A stretch of 64,000 nucleotides of DNA from Keithomyces neogunnii (lineage: Eukaryota; Ascomycota; Sordariomycetes; Hypocreales; Clavicipitaceae): contig JAIOWQ010000005.1 of assembly GCA_020975405.1 (NCBI GenBank), positions 372,001 through 436,000 of the forward strand, written 5' to 3'. The notes below the pieces were generated by a model, which had not been told where the DNA came from, made no database searches, and saw nothing but the letters and a program-made list of their open reading frames with translations. The position numbers and the translations under genes are program-made. This document shows, in pieces, positions 44,939 through 55,445 of this stretch (position 1 is the stretch's first letter; each line of letters begins with the position of its first letter).

Positions 44939-45856
44939 ATGGGTTCACAGACGAAACCCGGATACTTTGACTTCAAGGAAGACGCACGGCGAGTCTTCGA
45001 GGTGGTCAAGAACGGCGGCATCGCCATTTGCCCCGCGACTGTAGGCTATGGCGTCATCACATCCAACCCGCGCAAGCTGGAAAAGATCTTCTTGACCAAG
45101 CAGCGTGCGGCCACCAAGCGCCACGCCACCGTCGGCTCGTACGCCGTCCACAAGGCGCTGCACGTCATGGATCAGCGCAGCCAGGACATTGTCGACCACC
45201 TGGTCCACGACCTGGACGTGCCCTTGGCCGTCATCGCGCCGCTCAAGGACGGCAACACCATGTTCAACACGCTGGACGAGACCACCTTGGATGCCACCCT
45301 GGTCGAGGGCACCGTCGCCATCCTGATCAACGCCGGCCCGTTCCAGGACGAGCTCACCAGATTGAGCCTCGAGGCTGGCCTGCCAATCTTGGGCAGCTCG
45401 GCGAACCTGACACAGACTGGTGCGTCGAGAAATATCGGCTCAATGGCATCCGTTTTTTTGGCGCGGCTAACATGTCCCGACAGGCACCAAATACCGGAAA
45501 GAGGACATCCAGCAGGAGCTCCTTGATATAGCAGACATCGTCATCGACTACGGCCTGCTCAAGTACAACAGGTATCAGCGTAGCTCGACAAGTACGTGCA
45601 CCCTCTACAGAGCTCCCGGCACCCGTCAACCCAAAGAACCTCCCGCTGACCATTCTGCGCCGCAGTGATTGACTTTAGCGGACCCCAGCCCGAGATTGTA
45701 CGAATTGGAGCGTGCTACGAGATTATCAAGGATGCCCTGTGGCGCAGGTTCCAGATTGAGACTCCGGAGGATCCCGGGCTTGACAAGAACCCATTCGGTC
45801 ACCTCAAGACCCCCAAGCCTCTTGAATCCTTGCAGAAGCTCATTGACGGGCAATAG
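44939..45856 (+). CDS. Sua5/YciO/YrdC domain protein
   Basis: Three exons (44939-45419, 45484-45591, 45666-45856) encode 259 residues. The YrdC fold is clear: FEVVKNGGIAICPATVGYGVITSNPRKLEKIFLTKQRAATKRHATVGSY, then PLAVIAPLKDGNTMFNTL and GLPILGSSANLTQTG with the conserved SSAN motif, followed by DIADIVIDYG and STMIDFSGPQPEIVRIG. In true Sua5/YrdC the domain forms threonylcarbamoyl-AMP for the tRNA t6A modification. Here the usual KxR/SxN context is altered (PATVGYGVI, KQRAATKRHAT) and there is no Sua5 C-terminal domain, so it is more likely a divergent YrdC-like carbamoyl- or acyl-transferring enzyme. Its place in the metabolic block suggests, but does not prove, a pathway role. Confidence 0.88.
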
Positions 45857-46439
45857 CCTGCTGGCCGTCCATTGACTTTCTACTGTTCAAGTAGTAATAA
45901 TACCAGTCCCCAAACCATCACTATCCCCTCGAGTGAGTGATACAGGCGGCGAATGCCCTCTGGTTGATGTCTTCAAGTGGGCAGAGGGCCGTGACCATGT
46001 GTCATGGCGGCCGATCTTGTCCAAAAGTGCTGCTGAATCTACAGTCGGCTTTCAGAAACCGTGCTTCAACCGGGCCTGCGTTCATTGACAAGTTGGACCC
46101 ACGAGCTGCCAATTCTCACAACGCATACAACGGGCTCCATCTTCCATCATGATTCTCCAACCAGATGCCAAAAGAATCTCCAAACGCAGGCTCGGTACGC
46201 CTACTAGCTGGGCCATGGCAGCTCCGAGCAGCATGGCTTGTATATTTCCAACGACGTGACGTAAACCCAAGTCCAAGTCGGTGGTTTAAGCTTGATGTGT
46301 AGGTACTTGTCGAATGGGCCATCTTGAGCACGATGAACCAAAGAGTGGGCGCGCCAGACCGGGTAGCAATTTTATCCTTGCAAACGCATGGCCAGGCATC
46401 GCCTCTCAAAGGCCACTGGGACTGACTCTAGTGATCATT
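45857..46439. other. Intergenic
   Basis: The 3' sides of two converging genes. No recognisable feature. Confidence 0.5.
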
Positions 46440-48807
46440 TCAATACCAGTCAAGTCCCGAGTCTCCAAGCTCTCCCCAATTCCAGTCGGGAAGAAGTGCC
46501 TCGGACGACAAGTTAGGCAGCAATGCGGAATCAATCGTGGTCAAATTGACTCCGGCTTCAACTGGTTGATTGCCCATGGCCGCCTGAGCGGCAGTGTCTT
46601 GACCAGGAGGGACTGTCTGGTTGCTTTCGGATTCAAGGTACGGGTTGGATCGGCCGCCAAACTCGGCGCGCCACCACCAGTGCGCGTCGAAATATACACT
46701 CATCGACTGCGGACGTGTCTGTCAGCAGGCGTTATTGACAGTTTTAGCCTATCAAAACTCACCAGTCGGGCGCGTAGAAGCATTCGTAAGCCATCTACGG
46801 ACCCATCTTTGAACTGAAAGGCGCGAGTAGAGGACCAGAGCTGGGTCAGTATGGTGGCGTTTCTGGCATCTAGATCATCAATCAAGAGACTGTGCTTTTT
46901 TGAAAGCCGGATGACCTCAAAGTAAAGAGGCTCCCCCATCTCGGCATTGACCTGCGGTTTCAGCGGGCTGCGCAGAACCCGGAGGATGACCATGGCGGCC
47001 AGGCTTATGGCACGGAGCTGCATGCAATCGCAGTAGTTGCCAAATTCCTGCGTCATGTCAAGCCGCACCGCCGTGTCGATCAATTCGCAAGCGATGTAGT
47101 ATGTCTGCAAGATGCCCAAGGTACGCTGGCTGCTGGGGATATCGAAAAAGTGAAAGGCCCGCATGAGTAGTCGTACGCTGCCGAGTGTGAAGGAGTCTGC
47201 AAGTCGGTCAGTGCCGCCACGGGGCCACAGCGCCACGTGTCGAGGAGTGCACTTACGCAAGTCACCTGCTTCGGTGGAGGAAACACGCTGGGCCTCGAAA
47301 TCGAAATGATGAATCAGGGAGTAGAGGGAGTCGCTACGCTTGTCAATGTCGAGATTTGTGGAGCTCAGAATGAGGGCAAGCGAGTCTGTGAGCAGCCGGT
47401 GCAGGCGGTACTTGTATAGCACGATGTCAGGCAAGCCGTTGAAGAGAGAAAAGTCTCGGTCAAAGTTGTTGGTGTCGATGGCTGTCGCGCAGGGGAACCC
47501 ATCAACAATACTGTTGCTATTTGAGGGGTTTAGCATAATAACTCAAGGTGTCGCATCGCCGCATGACCGTACCTCTGGAAGACCATGATGCAGTAGCTCC
47601 AAAGGCGGGCACGAAACGTTTTATCTGCCTGAGAGTGTCGCAGAGGTATCCGAAAGAAGTCCTGCTTCCTGGATGCAAACGGCATGCCTTTTTGGATTGC
47701 GAGCTGCATGGCTGCTCCCGCTAGAGCATGAGTTCGGACTCTGAAGCCGGTGTTGATGGGCAAGGGCCAGAGGCAGAGGAGAAGGGAGGCTTGAATGCTA
47801 GGAATTGCGTCATCCGGCTCAAACACGGACCGTTGCGCGAGAGCTTCAAGCGGCTTTGCCAGAGACTCGACAATGGTGGGATCTCGTGCATATTTCCGAG
47901 ACCCAACGTTGACAATGGTCCAGAACAGAAACTCGGAGTATTCGTAGAGGTCATTGGGCCTTTCAAGGGAGTCAAAAACACCGGGCAGACATGGAGCGTA
48001 CGACTCGAAGAAGCTTTGAGCGGTCAGAAGATGGCACTGCGGGCTGATGGGAAGCACTCACGCGGAAACACAGCCGTCAATCTTTTGTGGTTCCAACCGC
48101 TTGTCATCTATGGTGCGAGCAAGAGTGTCCGCCTTGGCCTGATGGGACAGTGAATTCGCGGGAGACCGAAAATAGGCACCAGTCTGCACGGCATCGACGG
48201 GGCTGGCCTGGTTCGGACCCAGCGCCGCGCTCGGTTCGCCAAGGGAAGCCCGGTCCATGCCCGAGCCGCCTTCTCGAGCGGCAGTGAAGGACGGTAATGA
48301 CTGCTCGGGGCTTGGGTTGGGCTGCTGGCGAAGAGCTTCATCCCAGCCGCTTGCCTGGTCTAGGGGCTGCACAGGGCAGTCCGAGGACCCCCCGATGGAG
48401 TCATCAATGGACGGAGGTTCTTTGTTGTACAACGCACGAAGCCTGTCCACCTCGCGTTCCAACTCGGCTTTACTTGAACATGAATCAATCAGCACGCGAT
48501 CGGTTGAGACACGGGACATTATAGGCACAAGATGTAGTACGTCTTTCGATTTCGAGGCCGAGACGAGACGGCGACGACGCAGGTTCGGCGCATTTTGCAG
48601 CATCGAGAGCATGACTTGTAGTCGTATTTGTGTGCATCGCAGCGAAGCTATCAGAGCGCGCCCGTCAGCACCAGACGTGTCAAACGTGTCGAAGGGTAGT
48701 TGAAGATTAGGGGTTTGGAACTCTTGACCAACTTTCAGCTGCTTGCAGGCATCGCAAGCCTTGATACGGCCGGCAGCGCTTGATGGGGCGCTGGAGGAAG
48801 GATACAT
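46440..48807 (-). CDS. Zn2Cys6 transcription factor with fungal-specific middle domain
   Basis: The start MYPSSSAPSS at 48807 leads to the binuclear zinc cluster CDACKQLK | LRCDAHKYDYKSCSRCCKMRRTC, split by an intron after the second pair. The spacing is CX2CX6CX9CX2CX6C. A 65-nt intron (GTACTA...TTCAAG) then joins RNRKT to KAELEREVDRLRALY, a short dimerising coil. The regulatory domain reads ECFPISPQCHLL..FFESYAPCLPGV, EYSEFLFWTIVNVGSRKY, HALAGAAMQLAIQKGMPF and SLYSLIHHFDFEAQR, typical of the fungal transcription-factor middle homology region. The C-terminus is acidic (LLPDWNWGELGDSGLDWY) and could activate transcription. An in-frame ATG at 49032 would add 75 residues. It is the only regulator in the 29-49 kb metabolic block. 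Confidence 0.9.
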
Positions 48808-50219
48808 CTTGGCACCAGTATCATCAACGTCCTCATTCGGAAGAGACGGTGGTTGGAGACGCTTCCAGAGGTGCACTGCAGCTGACAATCCAACTGAGAG
48901 TGGCCCAGGGCCGGCAAACCTGGAGATTCTGCGGGGTCGAGGCTGTGGGGAGCTCGAGCATAACGGGCAGGGGTGGGTCGGGTCAATTGGAGGACCGCTG
49001 GATCCAAGTCGCTGAAAAGTGTCCACGTGCACAGCCGACTACGGGTTCAGCTGATGTCAGGTCCAATTTCATCTCAGGTCCAGGTGGGGCACGTTATGGC
49101 CTAATTAGGTAGGCGGTCAATACTGATATTCAGAGCAAGTACTCTGCGTATGCTAGGCATATGCAAACTGCCACAGTATTAATTAGTAGCATATGCTAGG
49201 CATAAGCCTGCTACCTAGGTAGTATTATAGCTGCTAGTATTACTAGTATTAGGGGGCATATGCCCAGCATATGCTCACTATAAGTTGCCTATTAGTACCA
49301 GCCTTATATCTGCTATTCTGCCATTTTAGCCCCACCTGGCTGGACCTGAGATTTGTTGACAGCTAGGGCTGAGAACACCAGACGTTTGTAGTTTAGGGTA
49401 CATGTATTGATTCAAGAATGGGCGGGATTCATCATGACTGCGGCCATCATCTCATACCCACCTCTTTAACCACGTTGACTTCTTGATATGGACAGTCATC
49501 ATCTCGATAAACTCCAATGCAAATACCAGCTTTGTCTGTGGTTTAGTTTGCGTACTCGGCTGAGCCCTCCGAAGGGAGCTCGGCTGGGTCCGTATCAAAG
49601 TATCCACCAACAGGAAAAGGATCCATGGCGGCCGACTGCGCGCATTCAAGTCTGCACCGACAGATAGGATCATCACCGAGTCAATGATTCAGGGTCTTTG
49701 GCAGTATTAATCATGGAAACAAAACAAAACTTGCAAGATTGATAAAATAGCTGCCGTTCCTGGCGTCAAGGTGCTGTTGATCGACTCCAACGACCTTGCA
49801 TCAAACTAGGCGTATCTAGCCAGTTCACAAAGAGTTCAGGTCTGCACTATGCCTAGTCAATGAAGCATACATGAATCATGGCAAAATAATGGACCTTGCA
49901 GGTATTTGCGAAAGACGGAGGTAGGTACAGGACTAGGCTTTTCGTACGGACATGTTGAAATTTGATAGTCTTTGAACAACAGAGGGTCTGTGGGAAACCA
50001 GATTATGAGACCGTCGATGGTTAATCGCCAAAAAACGCCGTGGACTTTCAGTTTGGAGTGTCGTGTCTTTCAAACCAACAGACCGGCCTCTTTAGGCTTT
50101 CGGTGGCTGAAGCCGAGCGACTGACTCGGCCACAGGTGATCAGATCGCACGCTGGTAAATGGCACTTTTATTTCGTGAAAAGGCTCGGTAGGCGTCGCCG
50201 AAAGCCCTTGTACCACCTC
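48808..50219. other. Intergenic with a small inverted-repeat element
   Basis: About 1.4 kb with no gene recognised. It contains the MITE-like element listed separately at 49071-49352. The 49,700-50,200 part is presumably the amino-acid permease promoter. Confidence 0.45.
49071..49352. repeat. MITE-like element with terminal inverted repeats
   Basis: The left end reads ATCTCAGGTCCAGGTGGGGC (49071-49090). The right end is its inverted copy, GCCCCACCTGG..TGGACCTGAGAT (49330-49352), with a few extra bases in the middle. The 240-bp interior has no coding potential and holds four copies of the palindrome GCATATGC at 49157, 49189, 49256 and 49267. Size, inverted ends and lack of genes fit a non-autonomous DNA element. 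A target-site duplication is not clear, so a different origin such as a foldback is possible. Confidence 0.6.
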
Positions 50220-50229
50220 GGATATAAAT
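50220..50229 (+). promoter_or_regulatory. Probable TATA box of the amino-acid permease gene
   Basis: GATATAAATA about 100 bp before the ATG at 50323. Motif match only. Confidence 0.4.
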
Positions 50230-50322
50230 ATGCATCCGTAGCCCACCATTGAATCAGAGGCAAGGCAGCCTCAAGACTTGCCTTGCTTATTTGGTCCATC
50301 GGCCATCGAAAACCCAGACGAC

Positions 50323-52419
50323 ATGGCGGCAATCACCAACCGAGGCAGCTCTGAAAAGAGCAACATGGGTGGCATCAACAACTCGACGCTCAGCCAGAGC
50401 AACAGCATTGACGTCGCAGAGACCTTGAGCGAAGGAGGAATGGCTCATTCTGGTCTTAAGAGGACCCTCAAAGACCGCCATCTGAGCATGATTGCCCTTG
50501 GAGGCGCTCTCGGTACAGGTCTTTTAGTTGGAACGTCAGTACCGACGGAAACTCTGGAAGCAGGGTCCAAGCTGACGTAGACTTCAACAGTGGCTCTGCT
50601 CTGGCGAGATCCGGGCCGGCGGGTGTCTTGATTGATTACTCCATCATCGGCGTTGTCGTCTTCCTCGTCATGGCCGCCTTGGGTGAAATCACTTCCTTTT
50701 CCCCAATGTCACGTAGGATAATCGCGTTACGAGAGCTCCATGATGCCGAAGCTCATGATTGAATAGGTGGCTTCGGTGGCTACGCGACTCGGTTCGTTGA
50801 CCCCTGCCTCGGATTCGCGACCGGCTACGCATACTTCTTCAAGTATCTGCTGGCAACACCCAACCAGATGGCCGCGGCCGCTCTCATCATGCAGGTAGGT
50901 TGTGAGGTCGTCGGAATTTGCGGCAAGTCGGTCAGCTAACCCGTGCCTTGTAGTTTTGGACGGGCGACAGAGTCAACCCAGCGGTTTGGATAACTATTGT
51001 TTTTGTCATTGTGCTGGCAATCAACTGTGCCAGCGTCAAAGCATTTGGCGAGTTCGAGTTTTGGCTTTCGTCTCTCAAGGTCATCATCCTTTGCGGACTA
51101 CTACTTCTGATGTTGATCCTAGCGGCAGGCGGCGGTCCAAAGTACGTGCAATCCGCACCCTCTAGCAACAACCCTGCCTGTCTAACCATTGGTGGTATCC
51201 AGTCACGATGCCACAGGCTTCCGATATTGGTCCAATCCCGGCGCATTTGCAGAATACAAAGTTGCGGGCGTCACGGGCAAATTCCTAGGAGTGTGGAGCA
51301 CCATGGTTCAGGCGTAAGTTATCAAATTCTCCGTTACCTGACAGGACCGCTCACGAGTTTAGCGTTTATGCCTTTGGAGGCACAGAACTGGTCGGCGTCA
51401 CCGTTGCCGAGGCCAAGAACCCCCGAACTGCCATGCCCAAGGCCGTCAAGATGACGTTCTTCCGAATCTGCTTCTTCTACGTTCTCTCCGTCTTTTTCCT
51501 AGGCATGATTGTTCCGTACAACAGCCCCGAGCTGGCCTTTGCCACAAAGTCTCGCACAAGCGCAGCGGCCTCGCCATTTGTAGTTGCCATCAAACTAGCC
51601 AACATTGCCGGATTAGACCATGTCATCAATGCGTGCTTGCTCGTATTTGTCATCTCGTCGGCCACCTCGGGTGAGAGCAGACCGCATTGCCCCGTGACAC
51701 CCTTTGCTGATGAAGAACAGACCTTTACATCTCCACTCGAACGATATACGCCATTGCGGAAGACGGAAAAGCTCCGCGGATTCTCACCCGGACCAACAGC
51801 CGAGGCGTGCCGTACGTGGCGATGATTATTCCCACCGCCTTCTGCTGCTTGGCATACATGAGTGTACAATCAGGAGCCAAGGCCATTTTCGGATACTTGA
51901 CCAACATGGTGACCGTTTTTGGTAGGAACTGGACCCGAGCAGTCGTGGGCACATACAAGGTTTTCTGACATTTCGCATTTACCAGGACTTTTAACTTGGA
52001 TATCAATCTTGTGCACTCACGTCGGCTTCTGTAAAGCTGCAAAGGCGCAGAACATTGCGCCCGAAAAGTTTCCATATCGCTCCCCCGCGGGTATAGTCGG
52101 ATCCTTTATCGCTCTCGGATTTCTGTCGATCCTGATTATGACAAAGAGCTTCGACGTTTTTATTTTGAAATTTGATTATGAAAACTTCATTGTTGGGTAT
52201 ATTGGGATTCCGGCTTATCTGATTATGATTTTCGGGTACAAAATATTCTTCAAGACGAAGAGGGTCAAGGCTGTTGAAGCTGACCTCTTCAGTGGCGTAC
52301 CTGAGATGTCGCCTGAAGAGGAGCAGCAACAGGAGGCATCTCAGACTCAAGGAGGCAGAACGAGCTTAGGCGGGAAGTGGTCGGCGTTGTATAGAAAGGG
52401 CTTATCTTGGCTCTTTTGA
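50323..52419 (+). CDS. Amino-acid permease (fungal APC superfamily)
   Basis: A gene with about seven introns. The N-terminal 55 residues are hydrophilic; then SGLKRTLKDRHLSMIALGGALGTGLLVGT joins to GSALARSGPAGVLIDYSIIGVVVFLVMAALGEI, the conserved first two helices of the yeast amino-acid transporter family (KRxLKxRHxxMIAxGGxIGTGLFxGxGxxLxxxGP). Further marks are GGYATRFVDPCLGFATGY, FGEFEFWLSSLKVIILCGLL, GTELVGVTVAEAKNPRTAMPKAVK, SSATSDLYISTRTIYAIAEDGKAPRILTRTNSRGVP, and LTWISILCTHVGF. It has about 12 helices and a charged C-terminal tail. It is likely a plasma-membrane proton symporter of broad specificity. It converges on the FluG-like gene (441 bp between stops), whose product has a glutamine-synthetase domain. 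Confidence 0.93.
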
Positions 52420-52859
52420 AAAGCACAATACGAAGCAGGGTCATTATTGGACTTTTCACATGGCACCATTTTTTGCATGACCAGACCATGATTAGGCAAC
52501 CACCTTGTCTGTCTCCGTGTTCCATGACTTTGACTATTTAACCCCAACTATGATCCCTACATGGATACATATAGCCATCCCAGCACGTACAGAACTCCTT
52601 AATTCTTCCATCTTTCTTGTCTAATTTCGCACTATTCTTTACTGCGTAATAATTATACTCGAGTATATTATAAGCAGTTTTCGTGTATAATAAAGGGTAG
52701 GAGCCTAGTAAACACCCTAGCTGGTAGCGTAATAATTACAGTAATAACCAGAATGATATAATGTATAAATTTGAAATGGACAAGGCATTGATCAGACCCG
52801 TAAAGCACCAAGCATGACACCAAAGCCTCACGATGCGCGTCCAAGTCTCGACTGTGACC
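52420..52859. other. Convergent intergenic region with an AT-rich patch
   Basis: From about 52,620 to 52,770 the sequence becomes AT-rich (two GCGTAATAATTA words near 52644 and 52727 are direct repeats) and may be a small degraded repeat. No gene seen. Confidence 0.45.
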
Positions 52860-55445
52860 CTAATACCTGTCGACGAGCCATTTCCACCTCGCCCCCTCGC
52901 TCATGGACTTCATCAGCTCCATTTCCGCCGTCTTGACCACGCCATATCTATCGACCACCTCGGCGCCTACAAGCCTGATGAGATCCTCATCTGCGCGCAG
53001 AGCAGACAGTGCTTCGTCGAGACTTTTTGGCAACCTCGTGTCGATGCCCAGCCGCAGTCGTTCCTCGGCAGAGAGCGATGCGGTGTCTGTTGGGCAGTCA
53101 CCCCACGCAAGGCTCTTGTCCCGTTGCACACCATCCAGACCTGCCAGGAGGATGGTTGCCATGGCCATGTACGGATTGGCCAGGCCGTCGAGGCACTTCA
53201 CCTCCCAGTGGCTATTTTCAATCTTGCGCAGAGGCGTTTCCCGGTTCTGCGTGCCCCAGGCGACCCAGGTTCCGCCCGCCCATACGCCGTCTTGCGCGCG
53301 TTCATAGCTCGCCATGTTGCTGTACGTGAATGCGCAGATGGCCGGCAAATGGGACAGCACGCCCGCGTAAAAGGACTCGTAGGGGGTGTTGCCGCCGTCT
53401 GCCGAGGTCATGGACACATGGGCGTGGGCGGCGGTGCCGCACTCGTTGCTCCGGGGTTTCGGGTGCAAGGTCATTCTGTAGCCGTGGGCGCTGGCGCAGG
53501 CGGATATGACCTGCCGGGCAAAGATCAAGGCATCCACGGCCTGCAGGGGCCTGGCCTTGGGCAGGATGATCTCGAACTGGCCGTGGGCGCTCTCCGCGTG
53601 CACCATTTCGACATGGACGCCGGCCTTGTCCAGTTGTTGGACTGCAGCTTCCACCACCTTGTCCGCCACCTCGTGTTCCATTGCCGTGACCGTCGACCAG
53701 GCGTGTCCGTTGTCATCGACGCTGTACCCGCCGGCAGCCGTGCGCCGGAGCAGGACGAATTCAATCTCGAACCCGAACAGAAAATCAAGGTTGCTGACGC
53801 GCGCTAGGTCCAAGGCTCGCTTCAGCATTGTTCGGGGGCAGAGACTGACGGGCGAGCCGTCACCTTGTTTGAAGTCGCACATGATTGTCAAATGGCCATC
53901 TCGGGGCCCGTGACGAAGCGACGATAGATCTGGAACGAGTGCGTATTCTCCACTTGGCCCGACACCAGGTACAGGAAGGTCGTTCTGAAGAAGGCCAAAG
54001 CATGCCTTTGTCACGCCGACTGTGAATGGCCTGTTGGATCTCAACATTGACGCGGCCTGGCGTGAGGGTATGACCCTCATTCTCGGAGTTGCCGTGTAAT
54101 CGACCCAACATAGTCTGAGGTACTGCGGCTTTTGCGCGTTGTGCAAGTACTCTGCCCATTCTCGTGGGCGGAGAACAGCTGATGCCATGTTGAAAGTTTC
54201 ACGCCTCGGCATGGTTTGATTGTGCAGAGTTAGGCCAAGATGATATATCTTGTTGGAAGTGTTGAACAGCACATCTTGCACCATGCGAGCGGCCTGCTCC
54301 CATGAAATGTCACCCTTAAGCACGAAATCGCAGAATACCGTGTGGAACACGTCTCGCATCTGGACGACTGAGAGGAAAAAAGTTTCCGGGAACCAATGGC
54401 CATCGGTGCTCCATATGATCTTTTCCCAGGGGCACAGCTCGAGCACGTGGCGTACAATGCTTTCTTGCCCGTCTCTGCTCACAAAGGGGAACACTTCGCC
54501 TATGTCGGCGTACACGTTGGCATACATGGCCGCCATGTATCCAGTTTCCCGATCAAACGGGTAGCCCGAATGCAGGAGGACGACTGGCACGGTTGGATAT
54601 GCCCTCACAAAGTCCTGCAGATGCGCGGGCGAGGACCGGGTGAGAGTGAGGTCATTGTCGCCGAGACCGGTGTGGAATTGAATGGGCTTCTTGTGCCCCG
54701 AGCCAGAGTCCCGAATCAACTGGGCAAGGCGATGCACCAAAAGTTCGTTGAGGGGACGATGAGCCAGTCTCGTAAACTTGGAAGCATTCGCCGCCCGTCT
54801 CTCGGAGAATATGTCTCCAAACACCAAACGTGCCTGTTTCTCGCCCGCTTCTGACGCGATATCCAGGCCTGTTCGATAGCAAATGACGGATTTGAAGCCG
54901 ACGACTTCCTTGTCAGAAAGTGCGCGTCTGATGGCGGCTTCAAAGTTGGACATGGCGACTCCAAACGCCTGCGAAGGCGAAGACTGCGTCGTGCAGGCGT
55001 CCTCGATAATCTTGGCCGCAATTTGTTCAATGCGAACGATGCGCTTGCTGGCGCTGGGGGTAAAGTTGTCAAAGTAGGTGTAGGACTCGACGGCCTCTTC
55101 ATTGTCCAAGCCGTCGTCGACGAGGACGCACTCGATTCCAGAAAGGCATCTTCGAGTCCAGTCGCCCAAGTTGGATTGCCTCTCCTTGCCAATGGCCATC
55201 TCGACAGCCTCCCATGTCTCTTGACAGCCCAGCTGCGCGGCGAGCTGTTTAACAGCTCGGATGTGGGCCAGGCTGGTTCTTGACGAGTCGAGCGCATTCC
55301 CATGTGCTTCAGTCACGATGCTCAAGAGGGGGTACTTGTCCATGTGACCCCGATTGAGCAATGGATGTGCATGGTTGTCAATGATGGGCGTCGAGAGAAT
55401 CAGGTCCCGAAAGGCAGCCGCGCCGGCCGTAAAGTTGTCGTCCAT
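52860..55445 (-). CDS. FluG-like protein (amidohydrolase-glutamine synthetase fusion)
   Basis: An intronless frame of 861 residues, close to the 865 of Aspergillus FluG. The N-terminal half (about 1-420) is an amidohydrolase-2 domain: ILSTPIIDNHAHPLLN with the metal-binding HxH, IQFHTGLGDNDLTL, PVVLLHSGYPFDRETGYMAAMYANVYADIG and WSTDGHWFPE. The C-terminal half (about 435-861) is a glutamine-synthetase-I-type catalytic domain with YLRLCWVDYTATPRMRVIP, GFEIEFVLL, QLDKAGVHVEMVHAESAHGQFEI, CGTAAHAHVSMTS and NSHWEVKCLDGLANPYMAMATILLAGLDG. In Aspergillus FluG is needed for a diffusible signal that starts conidiation, but fungi hold several FluG-like paralogues of unknown role, so orthology is not certain. 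A TTTAATAG-type motif lies about 70 bp upstream. Confidence 0.92.
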   Translation of the reverse strand: MDDNFTAGAAAFRDLILSTPIIDNHAHPLLNRGHMDKYPLLSIVTEAHGNALDSSRTSLAHIRAVKQLAAQLGCQETWEAVEMAIGKERQSNLGDWTRRCLSGIECVLVDDGLDNEEAVESYTYFDNFTPSASKRIVRIEQIAAKIIEDACTTQSSPSQAFGVAMSNFEAAIRRALSDKEVVGFKSVICYRTGLDIASEAGEKQARLVFGDIFSERRAANASKFTRLAHRPLNELLVHRLAQLIRDSGSGHKKPIQFHTGLGDNDLTLTRSSPAHLQDFVRAYPTVPVVLLHSGYPFDRETGYMAAMYANVYADIGEVFPFVSRDGQESIVRHVLELCPWEKIIWSTDGHWFPETFFLSVVQMRDVFHTVFCDFVLKGDISWEQAARMVQDVLFNTSNKIYHLGLTLHNQTMPRRETFNMASAVLRPREWAEYLHNAQKPQYLRLCWVDYTATPRMRVIPSRQAASMLRSNRPFTVGVTKACFGLLQNDLPVPGVGPSGEYALVPDLSSLRHGPRDGHLTIMCDFKQGDGSPVSLCPRTMLKRALDLARVSNLDFLFGFEIEFVLLRRTAAGGYSVDDNGHAWSTVTAMEHEVADKVVEAAVQQLDKAGVHVEMVHAESAHGQFEIILPKARPLQAVDALIFARQVISACASAHGYRMTLHPKPRSNECGTAAHAHVSMTSADGGNTPYESFYAGVLSHLPAICAFTYSNMASYERAQDGVWAGGTWVAWGTQNRETPLRKIENSHWEVKCLDGLANPYMAMATILLAGLDGVQRDKSLAWGDCPTDTASLSAEERLRLGIDTRLPKSLDEALSALRADEDLIRLVGAEVVDRYGVVKTAEMELMKSMSEGARWKWLVDRY

